Below, in pieces: positions 1-8,038 of a DNA stretch of 64,000 nucleotides. The notes below the pieces were generated by a model. The model saw only the letters and a list, made by a program, of their open reading frames with translations, did no database searches and had not been told where the DNA came from. The stretch is from the NCBI GenBank assembly GCA_023393375.1, contig JAEWLI010000117.1:1-64000 (forward strand). The letters run 5' to 3'. A program made the translations under genes and the position numbers. This DNA is from Bacteroidota bacterium. GTDB lineage: Bacteria; Bacteroidota; Bacteroidia; Cytophagales; Cyclobacteriaceae. Numbering within the stretch: position 1 is the first letter of the stretch; the number at the start of each line of letters is the position of its first letter.

Positions 1-287
1 TACTGGCAATAGGATTCGTTTATCCTGATCAAGATGGCATGTTGGCAAAATTGGGGGTAGAACTAGATGGTCGGGGCAATGTAAAAACCAATAATTACCA
101 GACCAATCATGAGAAAGTATTTGCTGCCGGTGATATGAGAAGGGGGCAATCTCTGGTAGTATGGGCTATCTCTGAAGGCAGGGAAGCTGCCAGGGCGGCA
201 GATCAATATCTGATGGGTGAAAGTATACTTGAGGCTAAAGATGATTCATTTATCAATGTAAGCAGGTTCGGCCAGCAAGCAGGATAA
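1..287 (+). CDS. gltD: glutamate synthase small subunit, C-terminal fragment
   Basis: This is the 3' end of a gene that starts before the window; the frame is open from base 3, so no start is visible. GltD is the FAD and Fe-S subunit of glutamate synthase (GOGAT). It passes electrons from NADPH to GltB, which makes glutamate from glutamine and 2-oxoglutarate in the cytoplasm. The fragment carries the conserved FAD-site block AAGDMRRGQSLVVWAISEGR followed by the usual EAARAADQYLMG. A hairpin terminator lies 17 bases after the stop. GltB should lie upstream, outside the window. Other AegA/GltD-like flavoproteins share this block, so GltD is favoured but not proven from 95 residues. Confidence 0.85.
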   Translation, partial: LAIGFVYPDQDGMLAKLGVELDGRGNVKTNNYQTNHEKVFAAGDMRRGQSLVVWAISEGREAARAADQYLMGESILEAKDDSFINVSRFGQQAG

Positions 288-304
288 TTTATTATACTAT
301 AACA

Positions 305-342
305 GGGTCTGTCCAAATCCAAAATTTGGAATAGACCCTTTT
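305..342 (+). terminator. rho-independent terminator after gltD
   Basis: GGGTCT pairs with AGACCC and CCAAA with TTTGG, separated by a small internal loop. The 3' arm runs into TTTT. It starts 17 bases after the gltD stop. Confidence 0.75.
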
Positions 343-510
343 AATAATTACACCTTATCCTTATTTCATCATTTGTTTTTTACCACTGGAAATATACTCC
401 TGCTCCTAACAATACTCACGCCCGCTTAGACCTAATTACCGCTTGTTGCAGCAATTGCTTAATCTTTCGATCAGGAATAAAACTTATCCTTATTTCTTTG
501 ATGTTTTTCC

Positions 511-569
511 TGGTGCACATTATAATTTTTATTAATGGACAGTAAAAATTAAGCTAATGTGCATTGGAA
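511..569. repeat. imperfect inverted repeat
   Basis: The left arm TGCACATTA followed by TAATTTTT is mirrored on the right by AAAAATTAAGC and TAATGTGCA. The outer bases CC and GG also match loosely. The loop is about 12 bases. It could be an RNA hairpin or the relic of a small mobile repeat. Confidence 0.5.
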
Positions 570-668
570 ATAATGATTCCAACTATGCTCCATTACACTT
601 AAAGCTATCGTTTATCCTTTTTTTCGACATTTGCTGCAGCATTGTGTCAGCGAACTTACAAATGAAAT

Positions 669-712
669 GACCTAAGGCCTCAAATCTATATAGATTAGTA
701 AGCACTTAGGTC
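669..712. repeat. nested palindrome downstream of the orphan gene
   Basis: The outer arms GACCTAAG and CTTAGGTC are perfect complements. Between them lies a second perfect palindrome, AATCTATATAGATT, at 683-696. The structure is 24 bases past the stop of the minus-strand gene at 736-1113. It might end that transcript, but there is no T run on that strand. Confidence 0.55.
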
Positions 713-735
713 GTCCAAATAAAAGCTATGATAAT

Positions 736-1113
736 TTAGTTTTTTCTATCATCTAAAAAATCATAATCTATTAACGCTATCAAATTGTCCCTATGCCTTT
801 CTGAGGAGATTTTCTGAAGAGCCGTTTCTATAAGGCTATCTGATCCCAAAAGCATTTCTCTGTTGATGTCGTCCGAATTATTTGGTCGGGTATAATAGAG
901 TGCAATATAATCTTTAGTGCTAATACCCATACGATGTGCAATCGTGGTGATCTCATCTACTACTGCAGGTTGATGCCGTGCAGGAAATGCAAAATATTCA
1001 AGTTCTTGTGTGTTGTCTACTTTATGTTTGGGAAATTTTTTTTTCAATTCATTTTTAAAAAAAGCATTATCCTTTTCATCGTTGAAATGATAGATCAAAA
1101 TATAGTTTTCCAT
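736..1113 (-). CDS. hypothetical protein, unknown family
   Basis: A 125-residue soluble protein with no signal peptide or membrane segment. It starts MENYILIYHF and ends in a charged DYDFLDDRKN. The opening hydrophobic strand and the later IALIDYDF suggest a small alpha/beta fold. I do not recognise a family or motif. The start ATG is preceded on the coding strand by CAGGATT, only a weak ribosome site. It stands alone between gltD and the LD-carboxypeptidase, on the same strand as the latter but 142 bases away. It looks coding because it keeps a normal amino-acid mix over its whole length and is the longest frame in the region. Confidence 0.55.
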   Translation of the reverse strand: MENYILIYHFNDEKDNAFFKNELKKKFPKHKVDNTQELEYFAFPARHQPAVVDEITTIAHRMGISTKDYIALYYTRPNNSDDINREMLLGSDSLIETALQKISSERHRDNLIALIDYDFLDDRKN

Positions 1114-1255
1114 AATCCTGAAATGTTTGGTTCATAAAAATTAACCCTGTTGATTCGATTATGTTAATGGTGGAGTTAGAAATATCATCGATTGATTTTG
1201 GACTAATAGCGAATAATGGAAATAAGTGAGAGATGAAATATAAAAAACAATTTAA

Positions 1256-2158
1256 TTAAAAAAATAACCGTGTTCCCTTTTCTGTAACTTCAAGAGTCGT
1301 TTCTCTTCCAAAAAATAATGCCATGTTATCGGGTTCATGGCCAGTGGGGAAACCAAATGCTACAGGGATATTCTCTTTCCCAACATGTTCTAAAATCACT
1401 TCATACACAGTTTTTCCGAAAGGGGGATCATTGTCCAACATATCAGTGAAGTGCCCCACAATTACCCCGGCAAGGTTTTGTAATTTACCAGCCCTTTTTA
1501 AATGGACCATCATCCGGTCTATTTTATAAACATATTCTTCGATATCCTCCAGCAACAAAATTTTACCTGAGAGATCCAGTTCATAGGCAGTTCCCAACAT
1601 ATTGGTAAGCATGGTCAGATTTCCTCCACCCAATGGACCTTTAGCGGTACCTGTAATGTTAAGCGCATGAGGCGGTATCCTAATTTCATATGGTTCACCA
1701 AATAATATCCGGCGTAAGCTTTCAACAGAGTTTTGGTATTTTTCATCTTTGAATTGGAATGCCATGGGGCCATGTATAGCTTCCACCTGATGCAAGAGCG
1801 CACAATTTAGCAATACCGTGATGTCACTAAACCCTATTATCCATTTAGGATGTTGCACCAAAGGTTTAAAATCTATCTGATCTATTATCCTGGTGGCACC
1901 ATAGCCTCCCCGTGAACATAGGATAGCTTTGACTTTGGGGTGGTTGATCATTTCCTGAAAGCCATTAAGCCGCTCGTCATCAGTACCGGAATAGATATGG
2001 TGATTTTTTTTCAGGTTTTCAGCCAATAATACCTCTAATCCCCAACTATTGAGCAATTCCACTGCGGGCATCAATTCCTCTACCGCGATTTTCTTTGAAA
2101 CACCTGCTATAGCTACAGTGTCTCCGGATTTCAGAGGATGAGGCTTTAAGATCTTCAT
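1256..2158 (-). CDS. ldcA: LD-carboxypeptidase, MccF-like S66 peptidase
   Basis: Serine peptidase of family S66, about the usual length at 300 residues. Family members trim the terminal D-alanine from murein tetrapeptides during cell-wall recycling, or cleave microcin-C-type compounds (MccF). The family triad is visible: nucleophile Ser111 in IIGFSDITVL, Glu204 in LLLEDIEEYV, and His274 in GFPTGHEPDN. SRGGYGATRI at residues 82-91 is the conserved N-domain loop. There is no signal peptide, so a cytoplasmic recycling role fits. It is transcribed alone, 300 bases from the ompH genes. Whether the substrate is murein or another peptide amide cannot be read from sequence. Confidence 0.85.
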   Translation of the reverse strand: MKILKPHPLKSGDTVAIAGVSKKIAVEELMPAVELLNSWGLEVLLAENLKKNHHIYSGTDDERLNGFQEMINHPKVKAILCSRGGYGATRIIDQIDFKPLVQHPKWIIGFSDITVLLNCALLHQVEAIHGPMAFQFKDEKYQNSVESLRRILFGEPYEIRIPPHALNITGTAKGPLGGGNLTMLTNMLGTAYELDLSGKILLLEDIEEYVYKIDRMMVHLKRAGKLQNLAGVIVGHFTDMLDNDPPFGKTVYEVILEHVGKENIPVAFGFPTGHEPDNMALFFGRETTLEVTEKGTRLFF

Positions 2159-2415
2159 ATGATTATTTGATTCAGAAATCAGAAATCAGAATTCGAAAAA
2201 ATTCTAATTGCGAATGACGAATTCTGAATGACGATTTGCGATTTATCTCTATTGTTAATAATATACTTTTTCATCGGCCATACTAGTCCCGCATTGGCAG
2301 GAGGAACCACCTTTACCGAAAGCTCCGCGAAAAGCGGATCACGCAAAAGGTGTGACTTTCGGGTCATCCTTTTCTATGTAATGCTTTTTATATGGTGGTT
2401 TCATATATACTAAAT
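2159..2415. other. intergenic region with short repeats and a nested hairpin
   Basis: Short open frames exist on both strands but look accidental. The first half carries imperfect direct repeats (AGAAATC in tandem near 2176, GAATGACGA at 2212 and 2226). The second half carries the hairpin element listed at 2308-2362. Confidence 0.5.
2308..2362. repeat. nested GC-rich hairpin element
   Basis: TCCGC-gaaaa-GCGGA (2324-2338) is a perfect five-base stem. It sits inside CCGAAAG (2316-2322) paired with CTTTCGG (2356-2362). CACCTTT (2308-2314) can also pair with AAAGGTG (2346-2352), crossing the outer stem. A near copy of the central hairpin lies at 26438-26454. It may be a REP-like dispersed repeat. 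Confidence 0.5.
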
Positions 2416-2418
2416 AAA

Positions 2419-2445
2419 AAAAGCCCCGCTGTAGACGGGGCTTTT
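2419..2445 (-). terminator. terminator of the bamA-ompH run
   Basis: AAAAGCCCCG pairs perfectly with CGGGGCTTTT around the loop CTGTAGA. It lies 16 bases beyond the stop of the last ompH gene. The symmetric A/T flanks let it work on either strand. Confidence 0.85.
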
Positions 2446-2460
2446 GATTATATTGTTAAA

Positions 2461-3009
2461 TTATTTGTTCGAACCTGCAGTAGGTGGGGTTACTCCTAAT
2501 TTTTTAAGCACATTATTGGTTACATCGTCTTCATCCCTGGCATACAACAGAATGCTGACTGTGCCCATGCCATCACTTAAAATATGTGTGAAACCATTTT
2601 CTTTTGCTACATCCTGAATGGCTTTTTCAATTTTTTCATATACAGGATTTAATAATTGCATTTGTTTATTTTGTAATTCGGAGTCAGCTTTTTGTTGAAA
2701 CTCCTGAATAGAAGCCATTTGCGTCTGGTATTCTTTCATTTTATCTTCCAGCACTGTACGTGCCAGTGTAGCTTCACCATCCCTGATTTCTTGTTCAAGT
2801 TTTCTGATGGCTTGCACTTTCGATTCCAGCTGTTTTTGTAACTGGGTACCAAAAGTTTTCAGGTCTGATTCGATACCGGCATATTCTGGCATTTGGGTAA
2901 CTATGTATTCTACATTAGTATATCCTATTTTCAGTGAACTGGCAGATTGCGCAAAAATGTTGAATCCAAATAGCATTAACCCGGCCGTAAGAATTAGTTT
3001 AGTTTTCAT
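2461..3009 (-). CDS. ompH: periplasmic chaperone, Skp/OmpH family (second copy)
   Basis: A 182-residue secreted protein of the Skp/OmpH family. These trimeric coiled-coil chaperones hold unfolded outer-membrane proteins in the periplasm and deliver them to BamA. The signal peptide is about the first 20 residues (MKTKLILTAGLMLFGFNIFA). KIGYTNVEYIVTQMPEY is the family opening strand. A long charged helix rich in Q, K and E follows (about residues 50-120). The end of the protein returns to the small beta body. It lies 38 bases after the first ompH copy and is the last gene of the bamA run before a strong terminator. Paired ompH genes behind bamA are common in Bacteroidota. Confidence 0.85.
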   Translation of the reverse strand: MKTKLILTAGLMLFGFNIFAQSASSLKIGYTNVEYIVTQMPEYAGIESDLKTFGTQLQKQLESKVQAIRKLEQEIRDGEATLARTVLEDKMKEYQTQMASIQEFQQKADSELQNKQMQLLNPVYEKIEKAIQDVAKENGFTHILSDGMGTVSILLYARDEDDVTNNVLKKLGVTPPTAGSNK

Positions 3010-3047
3010 GATTATTGTTGATTATAAATTGATTACTTTCTTTTTTT

Positions 3048-3581
3048 TTATTTGATCATATCATTACTATCACCCAAACCCAGCTCTTCCAATACATAAT
3101 CGGTATAGTCGTGTTTTGGATCAGTGTATATCATGACAATGTCACTGGCTTTGTCAAATATTATTTCCAGCTTATGTTCTTTGGCTACTTTTTCCGTTGC
3201 TTCGAATACTTTGTCCTGAATTGGGGTTATTAATTCCTTTTTTTTCAGGAAGAGAAGCCCTTCAAAGCCAAATACTTTCTTATGATACTCTTTTACTTCA
3301 TTTTCTTTTGTCCGGATGGCGTCAATTCGCTCATCCTTCATTTCTTTGGTTAGCAATACCTCTTCTGCCTGAAGCTCGTTATACATCGATTCAATATCTT
3401 TATACTGTTTTTGGATATCAGCTTGCCACTCCTTCGATAGTTTATTCACATCCTGTTGCGCTTTAGTATATTCCGGCATTTTATTCAGAATAAAATCTGT
3501 GTCTACATACCCAAACCTTTGAGCATTTGCTACATAAATAATGCCAATGATCAGGACAAATAAAACGACTGCTTTTTTCAT
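3048..3581 (-). CDS. ompH: periplasmic chaperone, Skp/OmpH family (first copy)
   Basis: Skp/OmpH-type periplasmic chaperone of about 177 residues. I chose the ATG at 3581 because it gives a clean signal peptide (MKKAVVLFVLIIGIIYVANA) and begins just after the bamA stop at 3586. A longer frame to 3605 would overlap bamA. After cleavage the mature protein opens QRFGYVDTDFILNKMPEY, the family strand, then a charged coiled-coil arm to about residue 120. Sequence similarity to the following copy is clear but not close, so the two may serve different clients. Confidence 0.85.
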   Translation of the reverse strand: MKKAVVLFVLIIGIIYVANAQRFGYVDTDFILNKMPEYTKAQQDVNKLSKEWQADIQKQYKDIESMYNELQAEEVLLTKEMKDERIDAIRTKENEVKEYHKKVFGFEGLLFLKKKELITPIQDKVFEATEKVAKEHKLEIIFDKASDIVMIYTDPKHDYTDYVLEELGLGDSNDMIK

Positions 3582-3585
3582 AAAA

Positions 3586-6300
3586 CTATCTGATTTGTTG
3601 ACCAAATGTAAATTGGAATCGTTGATGCTGCGGACTTAGATTGCCAATTTTACTATCCAACGGAACACCCCAGTCAATGCCCAGCATACCAAATGCCGGC
3701 ATGTATACCCTGGCACCTACACCAACTGTCCTGAACATTTTGAAAGGGTTGTACTCATCGAAACTCAACCAGTTGTTTCCCGCTTCAAAGAAACTCAAAA
3801 GGTATATAGTGGTAGCTTGCTGCATGGTCACAGGATAACGCAGTTCCAACCCTATTTTATTGTAAATAGTTCCTCCTCTAATGTCATTAATATCAGTTGG
3901 GGTCATATCATTCTCATAGTCATCACTATACCCTCTCATAGATATGACATCAAGTCCCAAAACATATTGGCCACTCATTCCTGACATGCCACTTCCCCCC
4001 ATCACAAATCGTTCAAATGGACCAGTACCCAGCGATTTATTGTATGATCCCAGAAATCCCATATGCGCTTTTGCTTCAAGAACGAAATTGCCGAACAAGG
4101 TAATATATTGTTTTACATCAAACATCCATTTATGATATTCAACTTTACGGTAGCGGTCGACCAGTGACATGGATTCATAATTTTTGTCTTCGCTCTCCAA
4201 TAAGGAATATGGTGGCGTTAAAGTGACGCTAAGTGATAAGGTTGAACCTGCTCTGGGGAACATCGGATTGGAAATATTGCTTCTGGCAATTGTAGTATTA
4301 AATCCTATGTTGTTATAAATCCCATCACCGAGGTTGCTGGCTAGCTGATACTGAAACAATTTGTACCTAGTATAAGATATTGAATTTGTAAGTGTAAACC
4401 AGTCATCAGGCCATTGTAGTCTTCTGCCAAGTCCCGCACTTATACTCGTCAGTTCGAAAGCTGCCTTAGGGTTGATATGGGTAAATCTTCCCGGATTATT
4501 TTCTAATAATTGGCTATAATATTTATTATCATAAGGTCTGGAATTGGAACGATTGAAACTTACTGATAAAGAGTTGGGCTTTTTTCCTCCCAACCAGGGT
4601 TCTGTAAAACCAAGTGAGATATTCCTATATGATCTGCCATTTGCCTGAAACCGTACTGAAAGCTTTTGACCATCACCAACTGGTAGCGGACGCCAATTTT
4701 GAAATTTGGGTATATTCCGTAGGGAAAAATTATTAAATACAACTCCCAACGTACCAATAAAGCCATAATAGCCTCCCCAGCCACCAGATAGCTCGATCTG
4801 ATCACTAGGTTTTTCTACTAAAGTATATTCTATATCTACAGTTTCATCCGCTTGATTGGGTATGGGGTTCATACCTATTTGTTCAGGATCGAAATAACCC
4901 AATTGAGATAATAACTGTTGGGTCCTGATCAGGTCGTCACGACTGAATTTTTGTCCTGGCAATGTTCTGAGTTCGCGGTAGATCACATGGTCGTGTGTCC
5001 TGTCATTCCCTTGTACGATCACATTTTTAATAGTAGCCTGTCCCCCTTCCATTATCCGCATTTCCAGGTCAATAGAATCATTTTCAATTCTTACTTCTAC
5101 CGGGATGATATTGAAAAACAGATACCCGTTGTTCATATACAAACCCTGGATATCGGTACCTTGTGGGTCATAACTCAGCTTTTTCTCGACCAGCTCCATG
5201 TTATACACATCGCCTTTTTCTACGCCAAGTACTTTTGACAATAAAGAGTCGGGATAAACATAATTGCCCGTCCAGATGATGTCACGGAAATAATACTTAT
5301 TGCCTTCCTCTACCTCGATATCAATATTGATACTGTTGCCATCGTAGCTGTAAATGGAATCTCTTATAATAATGGCGTCTCTGTAACCTTTTGAATTATA
5401 ATACCTGATTATATTTTCTTTATCGGCCACATAATCATCTTTTATATATTTAGAAGACTTTAAAAAGTTGAGTTTCAGATTGTCATTTAAATAAGATTTT
5501 ACATCCTGAAATGATTTTTCTTCTGTATTGGTCAAAAGGTTTGCTGCTTTTCGGGGAGTAAGCGTTATGATGCCTCTGAATGCATCTTCAAGAATGGTCA
5601 GGCGGGTATGTTCATTGGTTTTTTTCATTTTCTTTTTAATCCGCTGGTCTTCCAGGTCTTCATTGCCAATGATATTTATCCTGTTGATGTTCACCTTTTG
5701 ATTCCTATCGACTATGATGTTCATTTTTACACCATTGGTCATCAAAGTATCCTTTTCCTTTTCAATATTTACTTTAGTATTTAAAAAGCCTTTTTCTATA
5801 AAATAACTCTTTACTGCTTGTTCAGTATTTTTTACGATTGCATCTGTTAATACCCTGCCTTTGATCAACTTCATCTTATCGGTAAGTTCAGTTTGATGGG
5901 TTTTTCCTATCCCTTTAAATTCAAACCGGGTAAGTCGTGGCCGCTCCTGAAGATGTATGGTCAAATGAGCTTGATCGCCTTCTGTTTTGGTTAGGTGAAT
6001 GGAGACATCAGAGATTATGCCACTTTTCATGAGTTTCCTTACCGCTGAACTCGTTGCTTCACCTGGAATATTGATCCTGTCTCCAATTTTTAGTCCTGAT
6101 AGGGAAATAATGGCATTCACATCCAGGGTTTCTGTGCCTTCTACCTGTATGCTTACAATTTCGTATTCAGTGGGAGGTCTGCTATAATCTACCTCTTGAT
6201 TGTCAGGAGTGGTTGTGGTGGCTCTTCTACGCCCAAATTGAGCGTAAGCCATGTCGGATATAATAATGAATAATGTTAATATAAGAATCTTACGGGTCAT
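3586..6300 (-). CDS. bamA: outer membrane protein assembly factor BamA
   Basis: The 904-residue core of the BAM machine, which folds beta-barrel proteins into the outer membrane. Start at 6300 gives the signal peptide MTRKILILTLFIIISDMAYA; an upstream ATG at 6327 would overlap uppS by 17 bases. Periplasmic POTRA repeats fill about residues 45-480, the first opening EIVSIQVEGTETLDVNAI. The barrel follows and contains MRGYSDD, the Bacteroidota form of the conserved loop-6 RGF/RGY motif. The chain ends QFTFGQQIR, though the usual terminal aromatic is not the last residue. Its place between uppS and two ompH genes is the standard arrangement. Confidence 0.93.
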   Translation of the reverse strand: MTRKILILTLFIIISDMAYAQFGRRRATTTTPDNQEVDYSRPPTEYEIVSIQVEGTETLDVNAIISLSGLKIGDRINIPGEATSSAVRKLMKSGIISDVSIHLTKTEGDQAHLTIHLQERPRLTRFEFKGIGKTHQTELTDKMKLIKGRVLTDAIVKNTEQAVKSYFIEKGFLNTKVNIEKEKDTLMTNGVKMNIIVDRNQKVNINRINIIGNEDLEDQRIKKKMKKTNEHTRLTILEDAFRGIITLTPRKAANLLTNTEEKSFQDVKSYLNDNLKLNFLKSSKYIKDDYVADKENIIRYYNSKGYRDAIIIRDSIYSYDGNSINIDIEVEEGNKYYFRDIIWTGNYVYPDSLLSKVLGVEKGDVYNMELVEKKLSYDPQGTDIQGLYMNNGYLFFNIIPVEVRIENDSIDLEMRIMEGGQATIKNVIVQGNDRTHDHVIYRELRTLPGQKFSRDDLIRTQQLLSQLGYFDPEQIGMNPIPNQADETVDIEYTLVEKPSDQIELSGGWGGYYGFIGTLGVVFNNFSLRNIPKFQNWRPLPVGDGQKLSVRFQANGRSYRNISLGFTEPWLGGKKPNSLSVSFNRSNSRPYDNKYYSQLLENNPGRFTHINPKAAFELTSISAGLGRRLQWPDDWFTLTNSISYTRYKLFQYQLASNLGDGIYNNIGFNTTIARSNISNPMFPRAGSTLSLSVTLTPPYSLLESEDKNYESMSLVDRYRKVEYHKWMFDVKQYITLFGNFVLEAKAHMGFLGSYNKSLGTGPFERFVMGGSGMSGMSGQYVLGLDVISMRGYSDDYENDMTPTDINDIRGGTIYNKIGLELRYPVTMQQATTIYLLSFFEAGNNWLSFDEYNPFKMFRTVGVGARVYMPAFGMLGIDWGVPLDSKIGNLSPQHQRFQFTFGQQIR

Positions 6301-6310
6301 CACTTGTTTG

Positions 6311-7045
6311 TTAAATAACTTGTTCACTAATTAATCCAAATCGCCTTTCTCTTTTTTGATAAGCCAATACAGCTTCATATAAGTGCTCTCTTCTAAAATC
6401 AGGCCAAAGTACTTCTGTAATAAATAATTCGGTGTAGGCGATCTGCCAAAGCAGGAAATTGCTAATTCGCATTTCGCCGCTGGTCCGGATCAGCAATTCC
6501 GGATCGGGATATTCTTTTGTTTGCAGGTAACTCGCAAATATATCATTGTCAATTTCAGCGGGCTTTAATTTTCCTGCATTTACATCTTCTGCTATTTTTC
6601 TTGCAGCTTCGGTGATTTCCCATCTTCCACTATAACTTAAGGCCAGGATCATAGTAAGCCCACTATTGTTCATGGTCATGTCGATAGCCTCTTTCAATTC
6701 CTGCTGACATCCTGCCGGCAAGTTTGTTGTGTTTCCAATCACCCTAAGCCGCACATTGTTTTTCATTAGGGTTTCGGTCTCACCTCTAATGGTAGAAACC
6801 AGGAGTTCCATCAATGCATCTACTTCGTTTTTGGGCCTGTTCCAGTTTTCAGTGGAAAAAGCATATAAAGTAAGGTAAGATATGCCGATCTCTGCGCACC
6901 CTTCGGTGATATCACGTATTGCTTTAATGGCATTCTGATGTCCGAATATTCTTTCGGCACCTTTTTTCTTGGCCCAGCGGCCATTGCCATCCATAATTAC
7001 AGCTACATGCACAGGCAATTTACCTTTCAATATTTTTTCCTTCAT
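6311..7045 (-). CDS. uppS: isoprenyl transferase (undecaprenyl diphosphate synthase)
   Basis: Cis-prenyltransferase that builds the C55 lipid carrier for murein and surface polysaccharide from farnesyl and isopentenyl diphosphate. At 244 residues it is normal length. The catalytic Asp19 is in VAVIMDGNGRWAKKKG. Other family blocks are TLYAFSTENWNRP, LLIRTSGEMRISNFLLWQ and TELFITEVLWPDF. The protein is cytosolic at the membrane face. It ends 10 bases before the bamA start, and porG lies 70 bases upstream, so porG-uppS-bamA-ompH-ompH is probably one transcript. That couples carrier-lipid supply to envelope assembly. Confidence 0.95.
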   Translation of the reverse strand: MKEKILKGKLPVHVAVIMDGNGRWAKKKGAERIFGHQNAIKAIRDITEGCAEIGISYLTLYAFSTENWNRPKNEVDALMELLVSTIRGETETLMKNNVRLRVIGNTTNLPAGCQQELKEAIDMTMNNSGLTMILALSYSGRWEITEAARKIAEDVNAGKLKPAEIDNDIFASYLQTKEYPDPELLIRTSGEMRISNFLLWQIAYTELFITEVLWPDFRREHLYEAVLAYQKRERRFGLISEQVI

Positions 7046-7115
7046 CCCTTTCCTTTAGAGCTTTATAAAGTACAAAAATGGTTTATTTTTCTTAATATTT
7101 AAAGTACTGCTTTGA

Positions 7116-7829
7116 TTACTTCCATCTGTATGGACAGGGAATATCATAGAATGCATACGAAAAGGAAATGCCAAGAAAATAATGCCAGTCATCGTTGTAC
7201 CAATTACCATATTGATAGTTTTTTACACTCATATCTGCTTCAGAAACATTGTCGAGATAATCGAAAAATGTTTTTCTTATGCTATATTCTATACCTAATA
7301 TCACACGCGGACTTACCAGGTATTTCATTCCCAGTCCTAAGGGTATCACAGGTTGAAATTTGCTGTAACTGCCATAGGGATTGTCATCACCTGTAAAGAA
7401 AAACATACCAACACCCAATGCCAGATATGGGGAAAAATCAGCAACCGCATTTTCACTTTTAAAATCAAGGAAATGATACTCAATAGATGCATCAGCCTGC
7501 AATAGAAATACACTAAAGGAAGCATCCCGTTCAACAGCAAATGCATCAATAGGATTTTTGTCGCTGCCGGAAATGAATGCAGGACTCAACGAAAAACGGA
7601 CACTTACGGGCTCAGAAATATTTTTTCTGTAAAATACTGATCCACCAGGTCTGATGGTGGATGGTTGAAACGATCGAACCAGGTCTCCCGAGTAATGTGT
7701 TCCACCCAAGCTAAAGCCAATTTCAGAAAACTGAGCTTTGACGGGGTTGGCCGTTAATATCAGAAAAGATAGTACATTTAATGTAAAGTATATCCTCAAA
7801 TATAAATAGCCGGGGCAGGATTTTAGCAT
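7116..7829 (-). CDS. porG: PorG-like outer membrane beta-barrel (DUF6089)
   Basis: A 237-residue secreted beta-barrel with a signal peptide ending ILTANPVKA-Q near residue 32. GGTHYSGDL after the cleavage site and alternating aromatic strands fit the DUF6089 family. In Porphyromonas gingivalis the family member PorG is an outer-membrane part of the type IX secretion system, next to uppS, bamA and two ompH genes, exactly as here. The call therefore rests on family features and on gene order. The final strand ends FSYAFYDIPCPYRWK. Other T9SS genes are not in this window, so an active system is likely but not shown. Confidence 0.78.
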   Translation of the reverse strand: MLKSCPGYLYLRIYFTLNVLSFLILTANPVKAQFSEIGFSLGGTHYSGDLVRSFQPSTIRPGGSVFYRKNISEPVSVRFSLSPAFISGSDKNPIDAFAVERDASFSVFLLQADASIEYHFLDFKSENAVADFSPYLALGVGMFFFTGDDNPYGSYSKFQPVIPLGLGMKYLVSPRVILGIEYSIRKTFFDYLDNVSEADMSVKNYQYGNWYNDDWHYFLGISFSYAFYDIPCPYRWK

Positions 7830-8038
7830 TATTTATTCAATTAGAAATGTATTATTAAAGCAATTAATCTCCTAAAATAGCAATTTTTTATAACATTAAT
7901 ATTATTTACCAATAAATGGAAACGCTAATTTATATTTCAGAACGTGAAAATACAAGGGCAATTGTCCATTAGTCAGTCTGAATTGAAGAAATTTAACATG
8001 ATTTAACGCATGGGCTTCATCCATTGACCCCGAAGGGA

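Larger units (their letters stand above)
343..735. other. intergenic region with two inverted repeats, no gene seen
   Basis: About 390 bases with no convincing reading frame lie between the gltD terminator and the minus-strand gene at 736. Two inverted repeats stand out, at 513-565 and 669-712, and are listed separately. I see no tRNA, known RNA or transposase remnant. Confidence 0.6.

Noticed and set aside
2179..2413. Short frames on both strands between the LD-carboxypeptidase and ompH
   Set aside because: They overlap each other and run through direct repeats and hairpins; composition is not protein-like.
8028..8038. CCC-TTCG-GGG mini hairpin just after the nadK stop
   Set aside because: Only three base pairs and no T run; too weak to call a terminator.
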